Part shown: one piece after another, positions 10,768 to 23,045 of the stretch
Position numbering within the stretch: position 1 is the first letter of the stretch
Layout of the letters: each line of letters opens with the position of its first letter
Source: Topomyia yanbarensis
Lineage: Eukaryota > Arthropoda > Insecta > Diptera > Culicidae
Direction: 5' to 3'
NCBI RefSeq assembly: GCF_030247195.1
Contig: NC_080671.1
Span: 64,501,089-64,565,088, forward strand
Length of the DNA stretch: 64,000 bases
Position numbers and translations under genes: made by a program
Notes under the pieces: model-generated
Seen by the model: only the letters and a program-made list of their open reading frames with translations
Told to the model about the DNA's origin: nothing
Database searches by the model: none

Positions 10768-11930
10768 CAGTGGAACCAAACGCCTGACATTATGCAATAT
10801 TAATTCCCAAAAGAGTTAATCGGATTGAACCAATTGACGCATTATTCGTTATGTGTCCGACGTGGTACCCGGGTACCTTTTTAGGTTTCAATTAATGAAA
10901 TTCCCATGTTTTATCCATAGCTGGAAATTGAAACTTTGTGAAATCTTAGAACTTCACTAAGTCAAGCTTTTGTGTTAATAATATTGTTGATATAGTAAGG
11001 GGGTGAGGAGGGGCTCCTGAATTTTTTTACTTCGTAACAGGCCGACGTGGGTACCCGGGTCCCCCCAAGTCTGAAATACCAATAACTAAGGTAATTTCCA
11101 ACCGATTTGATATCTTTGGGTGTTTTGGATTCAAGATTTCATTCACTTTTAGACTTGGTAAAAATGAATCGGGTTGATTCATTCGGTTCCCGGAAATCCG
11201 GATTTCCAGAAGCAGGTTCCAGTGCTGGGATACTATATGTGAAATTCAGTGGAATACTAGCAATATGGGTATCAAAATTCTTGGAATTGCATCAGTAGGC
11301 TGTATCTCGTATTTCGGAGCCATTTGGTGATTTGACCCCGGAACGGACGTTCCGAAACAGGTTGCTGTGGGGCCGTGAGTGGCCATTCCATTCGAATTCT
11401 ATTTTTCAAATTACCACAAGGTCCCGTAACAATAAATAACAGACTCCCGAGGGAATTTGAAGAGTTTTGATACTCATGTTGCTAGAATATTATTTAAATT
11501 TATAAATCATACGCTAGCACTGGAACGTTACTCCGGAAAATCTTGATTACCAAGAACCAGATCCGTTCACCCCGTTCAATTTTACAGAATCAAAAAGTGG
11601 ACAAGTTCCTGAATCCAAAACATCTAAAAGTGTCTAAATCGGTTAAAGGAAGCCATAGTTATGAGCATTTCAATCTGTGGGTACCCGGGTACCGTCGTTG
11701 GCCTGTTAAAGGTGTTTTTTGTTGGACACGTAACGATTAAGGGCACAAGACATAACTTAAATTAAGTTCGATTTTTGTGTTTGAATTGGGTTTTTAGTTC
11801 CCTAACCAAAAGTCAAGAGCCTGTTTACGAATTCGAAACACAAAAAAATCAAACTTTAAGTTAGGTTGGTTTAATCTAATTTTCCCTTTTGAGAATTAAT
11901 GTTGCATAATGCCAGGCGTTTGGCTCCCTA
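10768..11930. mobile_element. TIR element with GGTACCCGGGTACC palindromes
   Basis: The left end CAGTGGAACCAAACGCCTGA and the inverted right end TAGGGAGCCAAACGCCTGG continue to match inward for about 60 bp (ATTATGCAA, ATTAATTC, CAAAAG). Both ends fit the YAGNG start of hAT elements, but no 8-bp target duplication is visible. Inside, the 14-bp palindrome GGTACCCGGGTACC occurs at 10864-10877 and 11680-11693, with a near copy at 11050. There is no transposase, so it is nonautonomous. Confidence 0.6.
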
Positions 11931-12122
11931 GCCATAAGATAAGAGTTCGTTATCGCTTTCTCGTCAGCAAACCAGAACTTTTGTATTTGCTTCTCGGGAC
12001 ATCACTCGGGACAAGTCAGTCGCTATAGGTGCTCATATGTAGTGTGAACTGTTTGGGTTTCTGTGTTTAGCTAGTGCTGATTTGGGTACTAGTTTAAATA
12101 TTTCTAGAGAAAATTTAGAATA

Positions 12123-12334
12123 GGACGTAAGTAACAATGAGAGATTCTCTTTGGGGTCTTTCTCTTTTGTTCATTACTCGGCCAACATTTACTATTCTAC
12201 TCTTTGCATAATATTCTAGTAAAAACCGTCGGCTTTCGATATGTACTGGTAAATTAGTGCAAAGTGTTGTAAAGATGTCGTAATAAACGAAAGAGAAAGT
12301 AAAAAAAGAGAGGCTCTCAATGTTACTTACGTCC
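12123..12334. mobile_element. Small MITE, possible TA target duplication
   Basis: About 212 bp with inverted ends GGACGTAAGTAACAATGAG / GGACGTAAGTAACATTGAG, flanked on both sides by TA. Nonautonomous; the TA flank suggests the Tc1/mariner superfamily, but a 2-bp duplication is weak evidence alone. Confidence 0.65.
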
Positions 12335-12335
12335 T

Positions 12336-13212
12336 ATTGAATTTTTTTTCTAGATTTCGTTTAACTAAACTTCAGATAGTGCTAGTCACTGACGAGATGA
12401 ATTCAAAACACGAAAATCAAACTTAACTTTGGACAAGTTTCTAATATTTTGTCGGGGGGTATTTGAACAGCAAGTTCAATCTGACGATAAACTTAAGGCA
12501 CATCATGCGAAATTTGAAAGTATGTATCGTCCTTGTCATCTATTTCAAAGTCTGCTTTGCAAATAAACCTTTTGAATCGGATTTGATCACAACAAGCATA
12601 AAAAATAATTGTTCGTCTTTTTTTTATTCATCGGGAATTTATCTTTCTTGTCGACAAAATACCAGACACTAGTAGGATGAATTTTGCTCAGAATATTGTA
12701 ATTATGTTTTTTCATTCTTCTATATCTCGAATGTTTTTCGCATTTTAATTGCTTCTTGGTATGAACGTAACTGATTTGTACCTGGATTCAAAAGTTTTCT
12801 AAATTATTGTCTTGTCCATTAAAAATTCATACCAATATCAAAAAAATCTTATTGGTAAAACTTCTATTGCCGCTAAATTGTATTTCAATCTTAATTTTAT
12901 GTGGAATATTATCAATACATTGATTATTATTTTTTGATAAAAACTACAAGTGATTGTCGTGATTTTCGGAAGCTGAGTACGCGCTCTCCACAATTTCGTC
13001 TATGTGCGTCAAACTTTTTTGGGACTCGGGTGAATGAAAGAACGACGCTGAAATTTTTCAAATGTTGAAATTGTTGGATATTTTATTTCGTTTCACTATA
13101 AAATAAAATTACTTTGCTGTAAATTTTCATTCATTGTTTTTGGAGTAACATTGATCAGCAAAATATGTGTATCGAAATAAGAGATAACGCTTGTTGTGTA
13201 AAATGCATATCC
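12336..13212. other. No gene seen
   Basis: AT-rich DNA between two transposable elements, without recognisable content. Confidence 0.35.
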
Positions 13213-13220
13213 GTAGGCAA

Positions 13221-15139
13221 TAGGGTTCGTCGCGGTGCGGATGTGGGCGGTAAATGGATAATCCGCACCGCAACCGCAAAAAAATGTTAAAACCGCACCG
13301 CTTACCGCAACCGCACTGCATTTACCGCACCGCACCGCGCGGTAATGCGGTGAATGCGGTAAAATTCTGTATTTTTGAAAAATGTGTTGAAAAGTTATTA
13401 ATTTATTTGTATAAATATATATAATAAAAAAAATATATCCTATTTACACGAACATTAACTTTGACGGACTCCTCAGAATGTAAGATTTATTAAAAAATGT
13501 CAACTTTGCAAGGTTTATTAGTAAAATGCCGTACATCTTGAGATAAATACTTTCGAAACAAGCTAAATATTAGCATGGCACTGAAGTCTTATGAAATGTA
13601 GCTGTATTTCATCATTATACATACAAAAACGTTCTTCCGCAGCAATTAATAGGAAAACTTTTAATTTAATTATCAGAATTCGTTCTACACATAACATAAC
13701 AGGTATCCATCCCATCTCAACCGGTACAGAGTTGTTGAAGGATATTTGAAAAACTGCAAAAGATGTATGATTTACAGCATACAGCAGAAATGTTTTTGCA
13801 AATAGGGGATTTTAGGAACAAAATACGTCAAAACACTTACTTCGTATTTTTTAAGAAATGGATGTATTCTTATTCAAATACTCAGATTGCTCTCTTAAAA
13901 TTGTATAAGTTGTAATTTTCTAAGAGCTAGTTCGAAAGTTCTACCTTTTTATGTATTTTTTCTAATATTTTTTCATAATGCCAATGGCAAAAACTTCGAT
14001 TGAAGTTGGTAGGGGTCAAAAATTTTCCTGTGCAAAATTTGGTATCTGGGCTAACTTTGACACTTGTCACAATATGAAGGGAGGCTTTGAGAAACACAAA
14101 AAAATCGAAATACCCTACACTAACTTCGAAAGCTTTAATTTCAAAAAGTGACAAAATACTCCTAACTCAAAAATATTAGTTGTTAATTTGGTAGAAAATA
14201 TTCCCAGTTGGACGAACAATGGACGTATGCGAAAAAAAGTTATGTAGAAGGAGTCTTAAACACGAACTGCAGGAAAATTCATTGCGAATTTACACAGAAA
14301 CCAAAAGAGATAGAAATACGATGTTGAAGAAAGAATTATAAGGTTATCAGCCTAATTTGGACCCCTCCTTATTTTGGACGCTTTTCAAACATTTGTCTCC
14401 CTTACTGCTGATTCCTGGTTTGATGATGATAATTTCATTGTTTGGGTTGTTGTTAAGTCTTAAAACTATTTTAAGTTCATCTTTAAGTTCTCCAAATTAA
14501 TCAAAATTCACAGTTGAGAAAATGTCATCGTAACCGATACATAATTTCACAAATCCCAAGAGGAATCGGGAAAAATGATGCATTTTTAAATTGGATTTGA
14601 CAGTACAATTCAATTGTTTTTCAATGATTGGATTGTGCATTTTATATATTTGAAAAGGTTCGCTTGTAAATTTTTGAATGTGTTCAAAATATGTCGTAAA
14701 AATAATCATACCAAATAATATTTGACACAGCTTATAGATTTTATTTCTTAGTAACAGATTGTTTTATCATATTAGAATAAACAAATTGTAAAAAATCAAG
14801 TAACGATAGGTCGAATACAGATTATATTCGGATTTCTTTTCATGGTTCAAGTCCATGGAAATTAGAGCAATTAAATGTTTATTATGTTTCCCTATTGTAA
14901 GGTAATAATTTACGTCGTTCTTAAATGGTAAAAGTCAAAGTTTTAATTCACTTTTTAATGCAGACTGCAGACTTTATCAATTATTTTTTAAGTGCGGTTG
15001 CGGTAATACCGCGCGGTAAAAGCTCATTTCCCGCACCGCATCCGCGAGAAAAAGTGTCTCACCGCACCGCAGTTTTTGCGGTGCGGGTGCGGTAAATACC
15101 GCGCGGTTGCGGTAATTGCCGCAACCGCGACGAACCCTA
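13221..15139. mobile_element. hAT-type nonautonomous element with exact 8-bp TSD
   Basis: The ends are TAGGGTTCGTCGCGGT and its inverted counterpart at 15124-15139. GTAGGCAA occurs exactly on both outer sides (13213-13220 and 15140-15147), the 8-bp duplication typical of hAT. TAGGG fits the hAT YAGNG terminus. About 150 bp at each end is packed with CCGCAC/CCGCAA-type subterminal hexamers, which could be transposase-binding repeats. The interior (about 13370-14990) is AT-rich and has no transposase. Confidence 0.85.
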
Positions 15140-15147
15140 GTAGGCAA

Positions 15148-16443
15148 TATCATGGGCTGGCATTGTGTCGTCTCGCAAGAAAAAAAATTGCCTAAAAGGA
15201 TACAGCCGACTTTTTTCGATTTTTTTCAGGAAAATAATCAAAATTAAATAGTTACTAACAAACATCTTAGATATTTAAAATGAATTATTAGACAAAAATA
15301 TTTACGGTTTCTAAAAAAGTTATCATTACGGTTGAAATTGATTGATTTCATTAATATACAAGGAATTGTTTGAACAAATTGGAACAGTGCTTGAAAGTTG
15401 TATCATTTTCAAATTGAATTTGTTATCATAAAATGTACATTAAAAGTCGAAGTAATCGTTGCCGACAGATGCTTCATATGTTTTGAATATGGATTGTTTT
15501 TTGTTTCGTTTTTTGTTAGATGGAATCATCTTATCGTATGTTTCTGAAAAAAGTCTCATTTGATCAAACTTACCCAGGTGATCAAAGACAAAGCCGGCGG
15601 ATACAGTGGGTAGTATGGATAGTATTACCCACTCGAAACTAACAGAATGGGGAAATACCCACTCGAAAGTTTGGAACAAACTTAATCCTGAAATTAACCG
15701 CATATTTGTCTAGCTAGCAAAATGCATTCGTCTGAAATTCTTGATGCCCAATAATATCACTTTTTTATTAAGATTCAAATTTCTTTTGGCTAACAATTTA
15801 AATTTCTTGAAAATATGGTATCATAATTAGGATTTGTTTAAAATTTTAAGTTATTTTTTTAGTAATACTAAGGGGAATATATTTTGACACATGTACATTT
15901 TAAAACAAAGAAGTCAGATTGATATACAGAAAAAAATATTATTGCTTTTTTATTCAGAATAAAGGATGCAGTTAGAAATATTTTCAAAGACTAGATATAC
16001 AATTTGTTATTTTTTTTTAGCACAAACTATTATTTGATTAACAATTGAAACCAGAAGAAACACTATTAGGTTTATTAAAAGGAAGGCAAAAGAGTCACAC
16101 AAGAGGAATTGATTTGAACATCAGAGTAGCAGAGACTGCATCAGGGAAAGTGCAGAGAGGGCGGACAACAATGCTAGGGAAAAGAAGAAATTAAACTTGC
16201 AGCTTTTTGGCAAACGGAAAAATTATTGGACATCATGATTGCCTACTGCCCTCCTTGGATCCGCTGGGCACTGTTTTGTGACCAGATTTTCAGGTAGCTG
16301 TTAGCATATCAACCAAATGAGAAGAGATTACTAAATTTTGCTATCCATCGTGTTTAAAAATCTGTATATGAGAGACATATAGGGGGATCGAGAATAGCTA
16401 GCACATCTCGGAGTGGAACTAGGCCGAAGGGATTCTTTTAACG
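15148..16443. other. No gene seen
   Basis: AT-rich sequence. A few short minus-strand ORFs (for example near 15440-15703) show no recognisable domain. Confidence 0.35.
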
Positions 16444-16824
16444 GAGACTGGCACCAGGGCACTAGGCATATAACCAGACAACATGTTTAATGTTGCGATA
16501 ATCGTCACCATGAGCGCAGAGACCCCCTCTCCATGACCCCAATACGCCGGAAATGCGCTTTCAATGTATAGTGATTGGACATGACCCGAGTTATCATCCG
16601 AATGAAGTCATGAGCCTTATCCATCCCCTTGAACCACGGCTTGTTTGTGTCTTTGGGATTCTTAAACTGCCATTGTTCCACGAAATTTGCAAATTTTCGA
16701 GCGTCCTCTGATAATAAATACTGAAAAACTCGTTGAAGCTCCGCGATCGTTCATGAATATCACTTCTCATTACCATTCTAATCTGAGTGTCCACCTTCTC
16801 ATTACCCGGAATGGAGCAATGCAA
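16444..16824 (-). pseudogene. LOA-like LINE ORF2 C-terminal remnant
   Basis: Minus-strand reading gives the end of an RNase H domain (HCSIPGNEKVD), a linker, then FKGMDKAHDFIRM and VMSNHYTLKAHFRRIG, the same segment as at 677-955. Several frame changes and a stop are needed to follow it, so it is dead. It belongs to the same general LINE family as the fragment at the left edge of the window. Confidence 0.7.
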
Positions 16825-16847
16825 AAGAATTCAAACTAATATTGTTT

Positions 16848-16989
16848 TTCATTGAAAAACACCGGGCAGTGGATTGCACTGGTTTTGCACTTTCTAACAG
16901 AAGTGGGAATGAAACACGTCTAGTGGCCTGCTCTTCTACTAGAAAGTGCAACACTAGTACAATCCACCGCCCCGGGGTTTTTCAATGAA
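16848..16989. mobile_element. 142-bp palindromic MITE-like element
   Basis: Nearly the whole interval is an inverted repeat: TTCATTGAAAAAC, GTGGATTG and TTGCACTTTCTA on the left have their complements in reverse order on the right. A short central region of about 30 bp is unpaired. It lies immediately next to the LOA-like remnant. Confidence 0.6.
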
Positions 16990-17122
16990 GAACCCCATAA
17001 GGTAATCTGGTATGATTTTTCCGTATATTGCGTTTAACGGTAGCCTAGAAACGAGATAAATCCATCGACAAACAGGTGCCAATAACCGCGTTTTCAGCAT
17101 TCATTAAGTTTTTCATTTGCAT

Positions 17123-18129
17123 TTAAACATTGCATATATACGAAAAAAATTGGACGATCCGACATTCGAAAAGTCCTTGTAGGAGCTTTTCGCGTACAGT
17201 TCTGAGTGCTTTCAACCCACCACGAATTTGGAGACTGTCCATTGCTGTTTGCACCGGATCTCGTTTCGTCTGTCCTGTAATCGCAGTGTCAATATTTAAT
17301 CCAGTTAAAACCTTGCATGCTGTCACCGGGGAAATTTTTTGTTTTCATTCGATTTTCTCGGATATAGTGGACGCATAGCTGTTCCAATCAATATGGCCAT
17401 ATTGGCCACGGTGGTGGAGTAGTCATGATCATATTGAAATTATCGCGAATATCATACAATAAAATAGATCGGTTATCAACGTGAAGACAATCCTATGACA
17501 TACCCCGTGAGGTGCGATGTATAGGGGAATAATGTCTGCCTTTGATTCGGACTTGGCAACCGACAACTTCAATATCTGGTACCGAGGATTAATTCGGCCC
17601 TGGCGAATAATGTTAAAATTGTGGAAGATCTACGTCGGTAGATAACCAAATACTTCGTGTTAAACCTGTGAAAATCATGGGAGCGAAATATAGGGACACT
17701 TGGAGTTTTTGAGTCCCATAAGGAAATTTCTGTTAGTTTCCGAGACGAGGAGCCATTTACTTCGGTTTTGTAATAGCACCCATCAAAGGACACTCTCAGA
17801 TCTTTATGAGGTAGCGTAGGAAAGGAAATGACTAATCACGTTAGAACATGTTCCCTCAATATGATTATCAGACTATCGATCTTTAGTGGACAAGGGAGCG
17901 TAGAAATTAGTCGTGGTTTCTGCGTTTCTACATTGGGTAGCTGTATGGCCCAATTGTTTGCAATAACGGCATGCCCTGAAGCACAAAAAGGCGAACAGGT
18001 AGACGAGCCTCGTTCAAAAGAACAAAGTTTGGAAGAGTAGATCCAGCGAAAGGCTCGTCGTGAGACTGATTGAAAATAAATTCTTATACTCCTCGATTTA
18101 TACGGAATGCTTTGCTTGCAAACCATCAA
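17123..18129 (-). pseudogene. Gag-like ORF1 remnant with a CCHC zinc knuckle
   Basis: On the minus strand, around 17930-17980, one frame reads CRYCKQLGHTATQC, a CX2CX4HX4C zinc knuckle as in LINE ORF1/gag-like proteins. Flanking short ORFs (17569-17793, 17836-18129) are in shifting frames. With the ORF2 tail downstream on the same strand at 16444-16824, it could be one internally deleted element. The part at 17123-17326 is not recognised. Confidence 0.5.
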
Positions 18130-18439
18130 TCTCTACTTCCCAGGCGGGTACGTAGACAAGATACTTCTTCGTACACGACCGAGTGTTGTTTAGTTAGTTT
18201 ACGCTATATATCGTTGATGTTAAATGGGTTATATTCGGTTCCGAAATAGACCTTCCAGGGGCCTGATGTACTAGATGAATACAATTTATATGGAATAGAA
18301 GATTTATCGGCATTATTTTGCCATCAGGTAAATATTCAAATCGATCTTCATTGAACCAGAGGGGCTGTCTGTTGTTGAACACTATCATATTACACTATCT
18401 TGCGGGCTTCAGTACACACGCAAAGAAGGTTTTATCGGA

Positions 18440-20150
18440 GGTAACAGAATATTGAAACATCACCATCTAGTGTCAAAACAAACGCAAACCGCGAAAAACT
18501 AAGTTAAAAAATGTTTAGTACCAAAGACTTCAAATTTTTTGAAAAAATCTCGGAGGTCAAAAATTTTATTGTAATGTCATATGATTTAAAAATGCATGAA
18601 CCGTGAAGATCTGATATCAATGCAAAAAGGTAAGATCTGAAAAAGGAAAAAAAAACATAAAAGAAGTAATAAAAAAGCGTAAAAAAGACTTTTTTTGATA
18701 CATTCTAGTGTAAAAAAGTCTTTCTTTGGAATTGGTAAAACTTTTGACCATCGAATATTTCTAACGAACTGGATAGCACAACACACCCAGGTTTTTGCGC
18801 GGGGGATACGTACCGCGTAAAAAAACCGCGTTAATTGGAAAATCCGCGTAAAACAACTCTCAGCAAAAGACTTAGAATAATTTTGGAATTCTTTTTGCAC
18901 GGATTTCGCAATTAACGCGGTTTTTGTAAAGTCCTTTTGAATGCAAAAGATTTTCGGAATGATGGAAGAGACGGGTCTGACAGATTCCTTATGGCCTGCA
19001 CCCCAACAATATAGGTATTCTCGGAATGGTCTTGAAAAGTGGGTGCCAGAAATTGATTGTTGACACCATTTTGAAATCAAAGATGGCGACTTCTGGTTTA
19101 GCGAAATTCGCTGTAACCCAATCTATATGCGTGTTTTCGGAATGGTCTTGACGAGTAGGTGCCAGAAATAAATAATTCTGAACCTTCCCCGCAAGGTTTT
19201 CCATGAAAAAATGATTTTTGACGCCATTTTCAAATCCCAGATGGCGACTTCCGGCTTAGCGAGATTCTCTACAACTCAATCAATATGAGTATTTTCGGAA
19301 TGGTTTTGACGATTAGGAGACAAACGTCGATGTTTGGCGTCATTTTAAAATTCTAGGTGGCGACTTCCGATTTACCGAAATTCCCGCATGAAAAATCTGG
19401 GCAATCATCCAAAACACCCTCAAATATAAGATCTAATCATAAACCAGCAAAATGCAAAATATTTTTATGTGTTCATCCAGAAGAGTGTGGTGAGAATGGA
19501 AAAGAGAAAAGAAAGAGACGTATGTGGTGTGAGTTGGGGGTTTGAATTTATTCAAATTAATCATATTGCTTAAATTTAAGTAAATTCAACTGTTTAATTA
19601 AAACACTAAAAACTGTACTAAAACTTCAACTTCCGAAAATACCCATATTGATTGGGTTATAGCGATTTCACTAAACCGGAAGTCGCCATCTATGATTTCA
19701 AAATGGCGTCAAAAATAAATTTCTGGCACCTACTCTTCAAGTCCATTCCGAAAATACCCATATTGTTGGGCACGGCCACAAGGAGTATTCCCGACCCGTC
19801 TCTTCCATCTTTCCGAAAATCTTCTACGTCTTTTGCATTCAAAAGGACTTATATATATTTTTTTGGAAAAACCGTGTTTATTGCGAAATTCGCGCAAAAT
19901 AAAAACTGCCAAAATTCTTCTAAGTTCTTTGCATTTAAAAGGAATTAGAATTTTTTTTTTCAGAAAAAAAAGTCTGATTCTTTTGCATTAAAAAACCACG
20001 GAAATTGGAAAATCTGCGTAAAAAACCTCAAAAAACCGCACAAAAAAACGCGCAAAAAACCTGAGTGTAAATCCATTAAAACCCTGTATTCATTTGGATG
20101 TGTTCTGCTCCCAAGCGCAGTTCGTTGGGGAACTTCGATGGTCAAAAATG
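18440..20150. mobile_element. Foldback element with long inverted arms
   Basis: Core ends are ACACCCAGGTTTTTGCGCG (from 18783) and the inverted CGCGCAAAAAACCTGAGTGT (to 20068). Inward, about 400 bp of each arm matches the other in inverted orientation, including CCGCG-rich words, GACGGGTC, and GATGGCGACTTCCGG. Outside the core, GACCATCGAA...AACGAACTG (near 18745) and its complement (near 20140) extend the symmetry. Sequence at 18450-18765 is also inverted relative to 23240-23560, so related copies occur nearby. No transposase. Confidence 0.65.
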
Positions 20151-20780
20151 GTAATGTACACACACAAAGCAGAATGCAAATGTTCATTGATCTGCGTCTC
20201 GGTTGGCCGTGCAGCGCTGACACCATGTGCGCATTGCTTGTTTGCCGGGTGATAGGCGATACCAAATGTAATAGGAGTATTGCGCGGATTGGATGTAGAC
20301 CTACTTAGATATTTTTGTTACGATCGATATAATATGAAATGTGTGCTAAACTAAACCCCGCTATCCGCTTGAGTTGACCGAATATTTTTTGAATGACCTA
20401 TTACAAAATTATTTCTATATTGACACATTCCGAGGGCTTGTACACCAGAAGGATGTTTTTGTTTTGTCTTATTTTGGTAACACAATTTTTTTTCTCGTTT
20501 CGGTAGTGTTTAAACTATTGAAAAAATATGTAATCAATTCTTTGACATTTCTACAAATAGTTGAAAAATATATAGAGAAGTAAGTTGAATTTCACGGAAA
20601 AATGGTTTCTGAATTATTGACTTCTAAAAAAAGTCTATTTCATTAAACTATTATTGAAATTTCAATCTGTTTAAAGGAATTTGTTCGTTATTGAGTGTAG
20701 AATAATAAAACTAGAAAGATTTTCACTCATATTTGACTACTAAATTTTTTTGAACTAATAGAAGTTTTGATTGTTTCTAT
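20151..20780. other. No gene seen
   Basis: AT-rich sequence between two complex repeats; nothing recognised. Confidence 0.35.
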
Positions 20781-21334
20781 GTTGTAACGTCACGAAAAAT
20801 GCATATTTATTCAGTTTATCAAAAAATTGCAATTTTGTTCAAATTTATATTCCGGATTCTCTTTGTATTCAAAAATACTTTTCCAAAAAGCCTCCAACTT
20901 CTTTTATTGGATGTGCAGAACAAAAGTTACAACAGGATACACTTTGCGTTGTAACGTCACGTAAATCAACTTTTAAAAGACGCTTAAATGATTTTTCAGA
21001 TATAGTGTTAAAGCTTACTTCGAATGGTTTATTAAAACGCTTTCAAGTTGTTTCATAAACAGGAAACTATACTAGCGTGATATTTATAAATTCAGAATGT
21101 ACACCCTCAAGTGCTTAAGGGGTTATATACCATCAACACACGCAACGTTACAACGATTTGACCTTCATTCTATAAATCTGTTATAACTTTTTCAAATGAA
21201 ATCTTTCATCAAACCTAATTATAGATTCAGAAAATAAACAAATTTTTATATAAGATTCGATCTACAAAACTCGAATGCACTGAGTGAGGTATTTTTAATA
21301 AATGTTTGTAGAACGTCACATTATATTTCATTAA

Positions 21335-21441
21335 CCCTCCGGCACTCGCTCCCCGAATGAGCAACCGCTGGTGCTGGAAGAAGATTTCGCTAGAGTTTCG
21401 GAAGGTGTTGCACAAAATACAACGGCGCGAGTGCCGGAGGG
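21335..21441. mobile_element. 107-bp piggyBac-type MITE
   Basis: Perfect 15-bp inverted ends CCCTCCGGCACTCGC / GCGAGTGCCGGAGGG flanked on both sides by TTAA (21331-21334 and 21442-21445). A TTAA duplication with CCC-starting ends is the piggyBac signature. It is inserted within the GTTGTAACGTCACG-rich element. Confidence 0.8.
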
Positions 21442-22614
21442 TTAAAGTTCACCTCCGCTGTATTCTCCTCGACGCTGGCTGGTCATATGCTACGTTTCGA
21501 TGCAATCGCGCTAACAGCAACGTAGTCCAGGACATGCGTTGGAAGGTTGTGAGGGAATTTTCGAGTTTTGTACTTGGGGTAGTATTCAGGTATGAATATA
21601 AATTCGTTCCCTGAATACTTCTTTCCTTCCAGCAATCAACCATTTCACACTTCGCTATCTTCGACGAGCCGCCTGTTATAAGGTTGTCCGCGGCCACAGT
21701 TGTAGTCGCACTTGCTGTCAGTCAGGTACCAACCAATTCTTCCGTTACAAACCGAAATACATCATTGAAGCAGCTACATCATCAAATTGCCTGTGGTATT
21801 AAATCCATTATGAATTATCTATTCGAATTTACAGGAGACTGCAACGCAATAGTTAGGGCTACAGAGACCTTTCAGGTTCACCACACTAAAACGTTTCAAT
21901 GGCGTAGAGTCGGATAAAAAGGCTTTGGCTGTGGTCATGGTCTCAAATGAGCACAAAAAAGATAGATGGAGAGTGTTTGTTGGAGTTTGCCAACATTTTA
22001 AATCCCGTCGAATCAACGACTGGATGTAACACATCCTTTCGTAACATCACGGTGATGTGACGTGTTCTTTTTCCCTGAATATTTGTAACTATAACTTTTT
22101 TTATAAGATCTTCACCCGGTCGTCTCCCCAAGTAAACATATACAATACTTCAGTGTACCGAGCCCTATCGATTGTCTGGCGCTTAAATTGTGCTCGCTTC
22201 CTCATATAAATCCACTTGTTTAAGACTATCAATACAAATATCATACTATAAACTCGGATCGGGAACCTGATTCAAAATCAAACATAGCTATACTGCCAGT
22301 TTATTTTCTTTTGTGAAATTTGTTATAAAACCTACTTTTCCGACTTCGTTAAACTAACATATTGAGCCGTATCAAATAAATGAATGTGTCAAATGGCTCA
22401 AAACTATCTATAACAGATATGAAAGAAAAAAATCTTGGTTTGATCGATTATTCCTACCACAATTTAAAAAATAAACTGCATCGTGATTTTTGGACAACCC
22501 CATTAATTATTCGAGTAAAATATCATTAACATGGCTATATGTAATAAATATTCAAAATTCCACTCAAAACAATAGCACCAGCGTGATTTACAGCGTTATA
22601 GAAAAGTTGAAGAT

Positions 22615-22681
22615 TTTCGTGACGTTACAACGCAATGAGATATCGCTTTTCCTAAGAAAGGAGCGTTGTAACGTCACGAAA
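22615..22681. repeat. Perfect 19-bp hairpin arms
   Basis: TTTCGTGACGTTACAACGC (22615-22633) and its exact complement (22663-22681) are separated by 29 bp. They are two of the shared motif copies in opposite orientation. Confidence 0.8.
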
Positions 22682-23045
22682 GTAAAAGAGACTTAAAAAG
22701 AAACAAAACAATAAACTTTATATTTAATGACACCTAATTATTCATAAGTTATTTAGAAATACTTCATAGAAGATTGGTTCTTGATAAAAAATCTTATAAA
22801 GCAGATATTTTGACTTTTAATAAAATACGCTGAAGGTTCTAATTTGTGACGCGTTGTAACATCACGTTACATTATTGGTAATAAAACAACCCTCTTCCAG
22901 TTTATTTAGTTTATGTTTATTGAATATTTCGAGAAATTTTGTCTACTTTCTGAATATGTAATAAGTTTTGATGTAGGCGTTCATTTGATAAAGTTATAAC
23001 ATATTTATGGAATGAAGATTCGTCAAATCGTTGTAACGTCACGAA

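Larger units (their letters stand above)
20781..23045. mobile_element. Unclassified element with repeated GTTGTAACGTCACG motif
   Basis: The word GTTGTAACGTCACG or its complement occurs, exactly or nearly, at 20781, 20948, about 21144, 22621, 22666, 22853 and 23030. Sequence at about 21135-21260 is inverted relative to about 22915-23045 (CGTTACAACGATTTGA, GTTATAACTTTxTCAAATGAA, ATTCAGAAA). The middle (about 21450-22050) is less AT-rich and has short ORFs and intron-like GT...AG intervals (for example 21590-21633), with no recognised protein. Boundaries are uncertain. Confidence 0.5.
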
